Source: Apodospora peruviana
Taxonomy: Eukaryota > Ascomycota > Sordariomycetes > Sordariales > Lasiosphaeriaceae
DNA: 64,000 nucleotides
Direction: 5' to 3'
Assembly: GCA_033439685.1 (NCBI GenBank)
Contig: JAUEDM010000002.1
Coordinates: 5,456,001-5,520,000 of the forward strand
Position numbers and translations under genes: made by a program. Under the pieces are notes generated by a model that made no database searches, was not told the origin of the DNA, and was given only the letters and a program-made list of their open reading frames with translations. How positions within the stretch are numbered: position 1 is the stretch's first letter; each line of letters opens with the position of its first letter. Positions 1-11,400 of this stretch are shown here, in pieces.

Positions 1-1850
1 TGACGCAGTGTGATCAGTATCAGACTCAGACGAGTAAAAGATGAAGACTTACGGTCATTAGCAAACTTGAAGTCCGGGACGTCCTTCTCCTTCTCGGGTC
101 CAATCAAGGCCTGGTACGGCTCCGGCAGGGTGTTCTTGATGCGCTGGGCAAAACTCAACCGAATCTCCTTATCAATAGCACCAGCGATGAACGCCTTGCA
201 AGGGTGCAGATCCGGCAGCGACACATCGTCAACCCACTCGGTCCACTTCCAAGTGAAACCAAAGTTGCTCAAATGATGCGAGAACCAGTCCATGAAGCGT
301 GCCGACAGCTCCAGGTCCAGATGGTGAATATTCCTGTAGAGGTAGCGGATGGCGCGTCCGAGACTGGGGGCGATCGCGGCTGGGGCCAGCTTACACGCCT
401 CGGTGAGGACGGAGTGGTAATAGATGAGCTTGTGCTCCGGGTTGGGTAGTTGGAACAGCTGCGAGAATACGGCGTCGACCGCGATATCCTCGGGCTTCCA
501 AGTGGACTTGGGAGGCTCAATATCCCGTAGCCGGTCAAAAGGGGTTGCTCTGGTGGTGAATGTGCGGGGCGCAAAGAAGCAATCCACCTCGATCAGCTGG
601 CGCGCCGTGATATTCCGATTGAAGTCCAACACGTTGATGGTATCTAGAAGAGCATCCCGAATGAGGGAAGCCGCAGCGTTCGTGACAGGCGGGACAGACT
701 CAACATCCTGGTCACGGTAGACAGAGAAGTAGACCTCCGGGAACAGTGGTCTCGGCCCCGCAACGACCGCTTCAGGGACAGAGATTGGGGGAAGTGTGTG
801 TTTCGGCGGGTTGCTCAGCTTCGTCTGCTGTTCGACATCCTCGGGAGGAAATTCCCACGGTCTCGGGAGGCATGGTAGCGCCCACCCGTTGTTTGCCTCG
901 GTCTGGAGCTGGTTCTGCAGTAGTCCAATCAAGCTCATCGACGAAGCCGAAGTATCATCGGGACTCTCTGCGTGGTATGGCTCAATGAGGGCCTGCAGGG
1001 TATGTGGCTCGGAGGCAATAATTTCAGTCTTGTCCATCAAATCCGCCGCCTTTTGCTGCCACTGGTCTGGCGCAGCAACCATCACGTATGGGAGCGTGAG
1101 CAGGATGATCTTAACAAGCTCCGTTCCAATCGTCTGTTTTCACACCAAGCACGTCAGTCAGCTTACTCGCCCCCAATATCAGTATTCGTGGTATAAACCT
1201 ACGTCTTCCGAACTGGCAGTCTGCAGGACCCCCGCGCGAGCAAAGAGCTCCTCGAGGACAGGAAAGACGCCCTCTCCTTCAAGGCAGCTCTGCAGGCACG
1301 CCAGAAGCTTCAAGTAGAGTTTCACGTCACGCCACTCGCCGTCGCGTATCCGGCTTTCGATGTTGGCGACGAGCTTGGGCAGCAGCATGTCGACGATCTC
1401 AGGCTTGTTGGTGTTGGCAACCAGCACCACGGCGGCCAGGAACGGCGCCTTGAGCGGCTGCTCGACGGCTAACTGCAGAATCACGTCGACAAAGTTGCCC
1501 CGCAGCAACTCGTCGTCCCAGTTGCTGGTGAACAGGTCCGCAATCGATCGGACCTCCTCGTGCCAGGGGCGCATCGGGTTCTCGGCGATGGTGAGCAGCT
1601 GCTTGCGGATGCGCACGTGGGGGGGCGTGTCGTAGCGCCGTCTCTGTGCTCCGCCGCGGCGGTCGTCGTCGTGGCCGTCGTCATCTGTTCCACCAACAGT
1701 TTAGTAAGAATGTTGAAAAGAGTTGCAATAATATATGCATCTTTGTCCAGACTGAGTACTAAGGTACGTACCTCTATACCGCTGGCGCTTTCTGGAATTG
1801 TAGCCTCCTCCACTGCCGCCGCCTCCTCGTCTGCGATCGTAGTCAGCCAT
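1..1850 (-). CDS. CBC1: Nuclear cap-binding complex large subunit (CBP80/NCBP1), 3' part missing
   Basis: Large subunit of the nuclear cap-binding complex. With the small subunit CBP20 it binds the m7G cap of RNA polymerase II transcripts and links capping to splicing, export and decay. Exons read 1850-1772, 1684-1203 and 1133-53; a further intron (donor GTAAGT at 52) runs off the left edge, so about 547 residues are visible of the roughly 800 usual for the family. The start is the first ATG of an Arg/Gly-rich leader (MADYDRRRGGG), which is normal for fungal orthologues and precedes the helical MIF4G-type domain. Family-typical stretches seen are IRKQLLTIAENPMRPWHEE, TSNWDDELLRGNF and FMDWFSHHLSNFGFTWKW. 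Joining the exons keeps the frame (SSED then TIGTELVKIILLTLPYVM). Family assignment is firm; the C-terminal third cannot be judged. Confidence 0.93.
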
Positions 1851-3952
1851 TGCAGGCAAGAACTATGATATGTCGTCGTCCCAAGCAGCTCGTTATCTTG
1901 GTTAAGTTTCTGTGTCGAAGAGAAAAGAGGATGCTGGATGGAAAGCTCAAATAACTGTGGCTGATTTGAGCAAAAGCTGAGCTCGCTGTCGCTGGTGATG
2001 TTTACCAGCAATTGAAGGCGCAGGCTGGCAAACGGAAGCGTAACATTCAAACGTGAAACCGGTGCCTGGCTCGTGCGTAGCTCTCCCTCTCTGCAGTAGC
2101 GTGGTAAAGTGCCCACTTAGAGGCACGCTCAATTGTGGGGCTTCTGTACGGGTTATGGGTAAGTGTTTATGCCTGAATAGTTAGGCAATTACTGGAGAGC
2201 TTCAACTTGACTGATGAAGAGCTCACTTGCTCGTGGTGTGTTGTTTCGTTGGGGCTCTGGCAGAGGTTCACACTTGAAAGCAAGCAATATATGTAGAGGG
2301 TCGTTTTCGATTCATTTCATCATTCATTTCTTTGCTGGCTGCTACTTTAAATCATACCTGGGTACCCTTATTCCATCCACCCCTTCCACACTCCGTCCAT
2401 CCATCTATCCATCCGTTTACCTCAAGACACACACTTCCCAAGTCAAGAAGTAGTGTCACAAACCCCAAAACTAAGCTTCCTATCCAAGGTAAGGTAGCCA
2501 GGCATATCAACCACACTCATAGGTAAACAAGCAAATGGCCCATGGACACGCCCATATTTCCCCATCTCATCCCAGCATGTATTCATACTTCCTTATTCTG
2601 CGTGCTCGTTTTTCTGTCCAGCTCTGTCTGTCTGTCTGTCTGTCTGTCTGCCTGCCTGCCTGCCATTTCAACAGACTACCCATCATCTCACCACCCTTAT
2701 TTGTACTCAGCTCACGGCAATCGTCAATACACACAACAACGCGGGCAAAGTTGGAGGACCCAAGGCTAATAGAAACAAATTCGTCTTGTGGAAGAGCCGA
2801 GACCAGACCAAATTCATACTCGTACGAGACGACGACCAGGACTTTGGGTGAGAAAAGATACGAGAAATCTTTTGAATCATGCCATGAATAGATGATAGAA
2901 GGAAGAACCTTGTTTGGGACACCAGACCGGAACAGGGCGCTGGCACACATCAATACGGGAACAGAAGAGCGACAAATAGAAAAGTGAACCCAGGAGAGAG
3001 AGAGGAGAAAAGAAGTTCCGTTTTTCCACCACACCTATGTCATGAGAAAAGGAAGAAGACCCAAGTTCTTTTGTAAAAGAGGCTCACCCTCCTGTTCCAG
3101 ATATACCATCACCCAAAAGACAACCACGCCCTTGCATTTCTCAAAGTGTCTTCCTTTGTCATTCATCGCGCCATCATCTTTCATCCATCATCCTGGTCCT
3201 TGCACCATCTTGCCATCTAACCCTGTCCCCCATTCAAAGTGCTGCCCGTGGTCAAGTCGACCCGTCGGATACCTCAAAAACACCGGTAGGGAAATGAATC
3301 TACCACTCCCAGAATGTCCGGAGACTCGACAACAGATAAAAAAGTTATATGCCATAATCCATCAGTCGTTTACCCGCCCAAAGACACCAATGACGACGAC
3401 ATGGAGAAGGAGCCAGAATGCAGCAGGAAGAAGCAAAAATGTCCCAGCCACACCTTTTGTGGTCGCCTGCCCACAGTAATGAAGAGCTTTGTTCAACATG
3501 GAGGCATGAAATAAGCAAAAGCCATCCTGGTCATGCAGAAAATGAAAATCTAAAAAACGTGGTTCCCGTGGTATTCTTCGTCGCCGCCTTCATCAATCAA
3601 AAACCTGCCGTGTCGTCCTAACAGGGCCGTCTTTTGATCGACGTCCCCGGCTTCCCCAGCCTCGCAAGCCTCATTGGCATCTTGGCATGAATTTCTGCGC
3701 CCTGCCAGTGCTAAATGTGCCATTTTACGAACCGGATTCTTGTCAGGTTGTCGGGCGATGACAGCCGATTGTACTCAGACGTGGCCTCGTTCCAGGTGGT
3801 CGGTCAGGTACAGAACAGGCGAGTTGGAATCGCTGCCTCCGAGATCGTCGCCAATGCTTCTCATGTCGAAATACAGCACAAATCAATGGTCCACAGAGAG
3901 ATACTGTGTGTGGCCTTAAATCGACGAGTGGATTCTTCTAGACGATGAGGTT
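1851..3952. other. Intergenic: CBC1 upstream region and GSK-3 3' flank
   Basis: About 2.1 kb between two minus-strand genes. It should hold the CBC1 promoter and 5' UTR on the left and the GSK-3 3' UTR on the right. Pyrimidine-rich tracts and a tetranucleotide repeat are present. The open frames here are short and of random composition; I see no gene. Confidence 0.6.
2624..2664. repeat. Compound tetranucleotide microsatellite (CTGT)n(CCTG)n
   Basis: About seven CTGT units run directly into three to four CCTG units with no interruption. It lies between CBC1 and GSK-3. Such a junction is expected when one unit of a CTGT array mutates to CCTG and the change spreads by slippage. Confidence 0.9.
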
Positions 3953-5425
3953 TCAATCTAGTTTTGCCATCATCTCCTGCTTGGGCATCGGCGTGAAGTT
4001 GTCGATGTCCAAGCCGCGTGCAGCGAGCACTGGTCGCATGTGCGCGGGTACAAGCTTGTGGTTCAATTGAGGGGCAATGGAGAGCTCTGGAGTAAGACAG
4101 TCGTTAGTAAATGAGAGTATAGTAGGTGAAAGTGAGTGTAATAAGCATACCATGACGAGAGAAGTCAAAGAGGGGCGGCAGGTCCTTCAGCTGCCCAGTC
4201 TGGTGCCTCGAGTCGGGGAACCGGGTTTGAGGGTCACGAAGTTCATCAAAGAATGGATGGACCATGGCATCGATAGCCCCAAGACGCTCAGTGGGGGTGT
4301 ACTCGAGAAGCCGTGCAATCAGGTCAATCGCGTTCGCATCCGCCTTCCGGAAAACTTTGTTGAAAGGGTGCGGTTTGATCTGGGGGAACTTGTGCTCCAT
4401 GTAGTTCGGGTTCATAGTTCGAATTTGCTCTCGAGTCGGGGTCCCCAAAACCTTGATGATCTCCACGAGTTGGTCGATGCCTGATTCCCCAGGGAAGAGG
4501 GGCTGTCCGAGCATGAGCTCTGCCATGACACATCCAGTTGACCAAACATCTACGTAAAATAGTCAGCAACACACTCACACGAAGTCTCCGTCCAAACGTA
4601 CCAATCTTGGTTGTGTAGTTGGTTGAGCCGAAAATCAGCTCAGGCGCTCTGTAATACCGCGAGCAGATGTATGACACATTGGGTTCGTTCTCGACCAGAA
4701 TCTTTGCACTGCCAAAGTCGCACAGTTTCAGTACACCGGTGCTTGGGTCAAGCAGCAGATTTTGCGGCTTGATGTCGCGATGGCAGATTCCTTGCGAGTG
4801 GATATATGCCAGGGCTCTGAAGAGTTGGTAGATGTAGAGCTTGACCTCGAGGATGGGCATCGTGGTCTTCATCTTGTTAAAGAATCTCGAGGCCCTGTAA
4901 ACGGTTTCGGGTACAAATTCTTGTACCAGGTTGAGGTACACCTCATCTTTCTACAATTGTGTTAGTATCATCAGATCCAGTATTCGTTCGCCATAGACTA
5001 CTTACGCGCTCGCCATTCGAGTAGTAGAATGCTTTCAGCTGCACAATGTTGGGGTGCCGCACAATCCGCATGATTTGAAGTTCACGGTTCTAGAAAGTCT
5101 GTCAGTCTCGGAACCAAGGGCTGTTAATCGGCCCCCGCACACGCACCTTGAACCTCTTGTCTTGCAGAACGCGCTTGATGGCGGCATCCTCGTTCGACGG
5201 GGAAAGCTTGGTCTGGAAGACGACACCAAAGGAACCATTGCCGACAATCTTGCACTGGGTATACTGGATTTCTCTGGTCTCGCCAGTGACTCCATCTTGG
5301 ACCTTTTCGCGGATGACCTCTATGGCATGATATCAGCTTCCGCTCCAGACGCCATCATCCTATCGAAGTATAATCTTACCTCCCATCCGCAAGGTATTGA
5401 ACGCTGCCGGTCTGTTTGACGCCAT
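3953..5425 (-). CDS. GSK3: Glycogen synthase kinase-3 (shaggy-type Ser/Thr kinase)
   Basis: Proline-directed Ser/Thr kinase of the CMGC group. Fungal orthologues act in growth, development, stress response and virulence. Six exons (5425-5380, 5319-5147, 5089-5006, 4950-4602, 4549-4151, 4086-3953) join to 394 residues, the usual fungal length. Visible in order: glycine loop GNGSFGVV (42-49), ATP-binding Lys64 in AAIKRVLQDKRFKNREL, catalytic HRD (158-160), DFG (179-181), and the activation segment VSYICSRYYRAPELIFG, whose Tyr195 matches the activating tyrosine of animal GSK-3. The DVWSTGCVMAELMLGQ segment appears only after splicing. The N-terminus lacks the inhibitory RTTSFAE-type serine site of animal GSK-3, as is normal in fungi. 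The ATG chosen gives MASNRPAAFNTLRMGEV, a typical fungal start. The 5' flank is unusually long and gene-free. Confidence 0.97.
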
Positions 5426-8400
5426 GTTTAAGATTGGGTGACAAGTCCGTGCTACCGGTCAGGACACTCGATGAATTCGGCAGCAAGACGCCAAGGGGAA
5501 AAAATCGTGAAAGAGTTGATGCGGGCCGTGTTGGGCAACAACTGGTGGAACGAGGTGACAGCTGATTGACTGGGTGGTTGCCCAGCCTAGATTCGTGAAT
5601 GGTCTATTTTGCTTTTCGCGAACGGAAAGCAGGGAGCGCGCAACGTGCGGCCGGGTCGACAATTCTCTCAGACCGTTGCTCGTTTAGGTGCGTGCTTTTC
5701 GTCGGTCGATGTAGGCTGTCGATGAGGTCGGGATGCTAGGTTGGGAGAGGAATGCAGTTTGGTGGCGCAGGAAAGGGAAAACCGGCGGATCGTTCTACAG
5801 GCTGATGCGGCTGGATACGTTGAATTGTGTCAGCTATGCAACGGGGTGGACGTAGCTGTCAGAAAGAGATCTCAGGATCACGAACGATGCAATTCTGTGC
5901 TGCTGTTGAAGAAGAGTATAGGGACGGGAAGGGAGACGCAAAGAGGTAAAAGAGGTGTCGGGTGATGGAGGGGGTGGAGAATGACGAGAGGCAGCAGAAG
6001 TCAATTTCGAGAGTCCAAGATCAATCGGAGTCGGATTTGGAGGGGTGGGCAACGGTAAAGTAGCTTAATGGAAGTGAAATGACGGCGGGGAAGGGCAGTG
6101 CGGTGGGTGAGTGGCGACGACCCTACACCAGCCTGGCCTAGTGTGTGCAGAGTGCAGTGCGAGTGTGCAGAGGCGCTCGCGGGTCAGGTCAAGTGGCCCG
6201 CTGTCGACGCATGTATTCACTGGAAACAGACAGACAGGGCGTTGATGAGGGTTTCGGTGCGCCGACCGTTAATCCGGCATGGACGCTTTGCTCACGATCT
6301 TCCGAGTGTGCAGCATCGAAAACAACCAACGGACCGAAGTCGAAGCCTCGATCAGCGGTGACGAGGACCGCACTACGGTTCTCTATCGAATCGAGGCCAA
6401 ACAGGGGCGGCGGCAGTGTGGATTGAATTCCCTTTCCTGCCTTGTCCATACATTTTGCATGCACTGCAGACTGCAGAAACCAGTCGCGCGTCCGGTGAGG
6501 TCAGATGGTCCAGCGAGTTTGCGTTCCGTGCTTTCAAAGCAGCCAACCGGAGTAGGCAGAAGAGGGGTAGGGCCAAAGGCAAAGGGGGAGCGGCAAGGTC
6601 TTTGCGGCACAAGGCAGCGCAGGCGAGGTGAGGTGAGCCTTTCAGGACCACTCGGTGAAAGCCTGGCCAGAGATACAAGGAAAGTGGAAAATTGAACTGC
6701 GTTGAAGCATGAAACCTAGCACTTACCGGCGCGGTCTGTTGACTTCTCTTGGGTTGCCGGTGTGAGGCTGGCGGGATCGGGGAAACGGCACTGGCGCAGT
6801 AGACGCGATGCGTGGTGAGGGGTCGTGAATGCCGTCGTCACTCGGGTGAGGTTAGGTTTTGGCAGCAGAACTACACAAGAAGTCGGCACCACGGGTAGGG
6901 TTGTGTTCGGCGGAGTGGAAATGGTCGAGATCTGGTTGGCCCGGCCCGAGTGGTCGAAGAGACAGACGAAATGACGGCGCACGCGGATTCGATCCCGAGT
7001 CAAGACGCAAAGGTGAGGTTTGCGGTGTGTTGTGTTTGTCTTCAAGTACGGTGAATTGTGGGTTGCGGACACGACGCCTGTTGTCAGGTCACGAGACGTA
7101 CGATGTGCGATGCGGTGCTGCTGCGAAACGACAAAGCAGACACGAGGTTTGAGGTCGGCGGTGCAGTCACGGTGCGGTGCGGGTTGTAGGCGGTTGCGGG
7201 TAGGCAAGGAGTTGGGCGGGCGAGGCGCTCCTATTTGTTGGTAGTTCCCGCTGGATACCGGGAGGCTGGAGGCCTGTACCGTGTGATGCAAAGAAAAAAA
7301 TAGTGGAACAGGAAGGTTGCTGGGGCTTGCTGGGGCTTGCTGGGGCTTGCTGGGGCTTGCCGGGGGCTGTTGATGGGCCCAGGACTGTGTGAAGGCAGAG
7401 ACTTGAGAGATCTGTGACGTGACTTCAACCAGCGACCGAAACACGCCAAAAAAAGGTCAAAAGGGGCCTTGCGGCTTGAGCCAGCAGGCGGGGTCCGGAA
7501 ATAGCCTCAGTCGAACCGGCGGGTATCTAGCGGAGGCTACTGGCATATGTTCCAGGTGTGGAATCTCCAGATTGAATGTTTCTGGCCTCAGCCGCTTCCA
7601 GAACTTCCTTGTCGCTCTTTGGAAGTCCAAGGTGGAGTGAGTTGTTGCCCATAAGGCCGCCTTCACCAACAAAGATGGAACTTAGAAGTGCGAGAGTCTG
7701 TCAAGACTTGGCTTAGAGGTTGGTCTTGACCTTCAATTGAGTCTCGACCCGGCCTCACGATCCCTTCAATCCAGCACCGGAAATATGGGATATTAATTAT
7801 TTCTAGGAGGGAATGCTCCAGGATGAGTAACAAAGGCTTCTTGCAAGTGAAAGAACAGTGGTGGATGTTCCAGGCCACAAGATTCTGTTTGAATCTGCGA
7901 GTGAGCACACACTGGAGAGGAAGTGACGATAGAGCGGGAGGGGAATCAACGGATCACAGTCCGATGTGGGCCGCTGCTTGGCTTTTTGTTCTTTGGAATC
8001 CGCCAGACAACTGGGGCTGTTGTCATGTGCCCATTTTCGCGACGGGGCCAGGCGCTAAGCACTCGGTAACCAAAAGTCAAAAAGCCAGAACGATACCAGG
8101 TAACCAGAATTTGTTGAAATTCAATAGGAGGTCGTGAGGGCATGTTCTACGGATATAGGTAATCTGCTGAGCAACCCGATCCTGCAGGGTGTCGCTCTCA
8201 CGATCTAAGTCTAGGGCTCCCTTGCCTCGACTTGACTCGCTGTTCAATGGCTACCAGGACGTAGTTACAGGAGTTTTATTACCCAACAAGTATTCCAATT
8301 TTCAGTACCTGGGCAATATCAACTTGAACTGAGTCTTTGACAGCTTATACGCAGCGCATCTGTATGATTCTTTAAATCCCGTCACCTATCATATCCCGAA

Positions 8401-11400
8401 TGAGCTGTTGGTATACAAGGGGATCGGAAGAGTCAAATATCGAGATGCTTATTCCAGTCGTTGTCTCCTATATGTTGTGAGTATATCCATCTTCCGTAGA
8501 TCCTGATGACCGGGGCAGACTAAATTTGAAGTCCAATTATATGGAAATAGAATACGTCCAAGGTTTGCTTCTCTGGTGCCGCCATGGCCGGTTTCTGGGT
8601 GACCCGTGGACACGGCCCATCGAGGAAAGTCGAGCGGGTTGACAGGCATGGGCTACACTCCCATATGTAGGATCCCGTACCGCTTGCAACACCCCCGGCG
8701 CTTGTCTTGGAAATTGTCTTGAGTGTGCCAAGGACACACGACGGCGACGAGAGGCGAGTGCGAGTGTCAAGAAAGTACTTGTAGTCTTGCCGGATAATAT
8801 TCGATGTGCCATTGTCGGGTTGAATAAGGTCGGTTAGCCCTGTCCATCCAGTGCTGACGGGTACTCGCATATCATATACACTACCAAGGAGATGGGGGGC
8901 AGGATAGTGACTCGCCCCATCTCATCAGAAACCAAAAGTCAACCGGAGCGCAGTATCAAGGCAGATTGTGAGTTGATCGACCAAGCAGGAGATAATCATA
9001 GAGGATCTAACAGGAGTGGGGCTTATCCATCGAAGGCATTCCCAGCTCGATGTTGATGGATGTATTGTAGGGCGGCAAGGCCTCGAGCCATGAAAGCTTG
9101 GGAGCTGTTTGGGACGGGATGCAGGGATCTGGGAGACTTGTTACCTGCAGCTCACCGACAGCTCTTGTCGCCCTTTTTTTTCTTCTGCAGTGACGCTTTC
9201 TCACGTCGCCTCGTGTCCTTCAGCCAAGGGACCGCCTAGGACAGGGATATCAGCTTGCCGCATCTGCCTGGCCGCAACTTTCGGTTGGAGGAAGCTTGAT
9301 CTCATCACATCAGATAGAGCCTCAATTGTTACGATCCGCTGATCTTGCGTACCTACCAAGGTAGTCTTCCAAAGTCCCAGCTGGAGGGAACTACCAAATA
9401 CACGTGTGATGTGCCTGACCGCGGGGTACTTTTCTGCCGCTGTCTCCTCGAGTTCTTGAGTAGAGATCAGTCGTCACTGATATGGAGCGAAATCGTGGAT
9501 ACACTCGAGCTAATTGGTCATGCCAAGACTCGCTAGTCCGATATCTTCGCCTCCGGTGCCGAAGCCGAGAGAAGTTGACAAAGGTCGATCCGGAGGATGC
9601 CAGGGAGCCTGTGAGGAGCTCAATCTGCTTAGGAAGTGCGGGGTGTTGGATCGGCGGAGGGGAACAAAGGATTGACGACAAACATAAGGTACCTACAATT
9701 AACTCGCAGTCGTAAAGCGGAGATATTTTAGGACATTTCACATTGAACTCTGCTGATATCATTGAGATTCAGACCTCTTGGATGCGGTGAGTTGGTACGG
9801 ATAGAGGAAGGCACAAATCGTCGCAGTAGATAGGATTAGGAACCACGGAAGCAGGAGGGGCATCGCGGAGGGGCAGGGGGCAAGAGGGGCAGCAATGAGC
9901 ATCGTCAGATAAGATCTGATATCAACAGCATGTGGAGGGAAGGTACGACCTGACGACAGTGAACAGCTGTCATCAACCTTCCAACACCAGCACCATCAGC
10001 CAGTTGACAACTCTGGCTTCCGCGCTGGCCACCAACAACAACAAGATCGTCACCTTCTGTGTTGTATTGCACATACACATATAACCAGCGACAGATTGGG
10101 GTCGATTGGGGCCTGTCACGCCGATGCTCATATGCGTCTGCATCTGAACTTAAGCACACCCAATCGCTTCAGGGCAGCCATGCGCGAGACTCGTGCGTAT
10201 GTGCGGCCCTCGCTAACATGACTCCCTGACGCGTGCCTGAGACAATTTCTTCTTTTTTTTCTTTCCCTCTCTGCGGTGCCGTGTTGCATGTATGGGCTCC
10301 GATGTGCATGGAGTGGACAAGGTAATGGGCTTTCCCAGGCACGCCAGGAGCCAAAAACGAGGTCCCATGACCATTCTCCTGCCACGCTAACAAAGCTGGC
10401 TGAAGCAGGCACATCGTTGTTGGCATTACGTCCGAACCATGTCGTATCCGCCGCCCGTCAGCAATTCGAGATTTACTCCGTATTGAATGATCACCGGGAA
10501 AGCAAAGAAGAGAAGAGAAAAGGTAAGAAATACGATACGATATTATAAAGTCAGCAGGGGCCACCAGGGCGGCCACGGGCATTATGCTGTTTGACTCAAC
10601 GCTGTGTGGCTGATTGTGATCCATGATCCAAATCTCCATTTGATCAACAATGCCAACCTCATACGCCTCACCACAATGGCCACATTCATGGGAATTCAAA
10701 CGATTCCCCTCAGCGGAGCTATGTCGAAAACAAGGTTATTGGCGGCTACCCGGCCCTGGGTTTGGCTCCGGTGTTGTCTTCCAGTTCAGTTCCCTGACAA
10801 ACGGCTGGACCCACGGTTGCTCTCTGAACAAAGGCAAAGCCTTGAAGTGGAAATGCCACCACGTGAGCAATCATGGATCTTTTTGGTCCCCTGCTCGGTG
10901 GCACCTAAGATCACTGAGAGCCCAGTGAGCACAGACATCCCACGGAAAACCCCCTATCGCGTTGCCAGCCTTGGAAGATGCGGCGAACGGCGTTCCTTTC
11001 GCGATTGGCTTTACAGGGGAGACGACGGGCTTCCGTCATCAGAGAGGCCCAACTTTCTTGAAACAACCAGACAGAACACGGAACTCAGGGAGTCCCTGAA
11101 TCCCAGGTGCTGGTAATAATAACTATCCAATCCAACTAAAGCCGACCTGCAAGACAGTCACAATGGCAACCAGCACCCGCACGAGACTTGAAGACTCGAT
11201 CGCGACTGCCCGACGTCAAGAGCTCCCACGAACCATCTCGCTTCTAACCGGATGCTGCCGGTCAACATTCGCCCATAGCCATGTGCAGACTTAGAAACGG
11301 CTAGGAGCCCTGACAAGCGGATCACTAGATGCTCCTGGTAGTGTAGAGGCTGTGGTGGTCCTTAGGTCCCAAACTGACGGTATTTCGGATTTCAGGAGGT

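Noticed and set aside
6970..7005. Second tRNA-like word (GGATTCGATCCC)
   Set aside because: Flanks do not form a T-stem; no cloverleaf.
6716..7444. 242-codon open frame on the minus strand upstream of GSK-3
   Set aside because: Low-complexity Pro/Ser/Thr/His composition, covers the minisatellite, no domain or splice continuation. More likely promoter or leader DNA.
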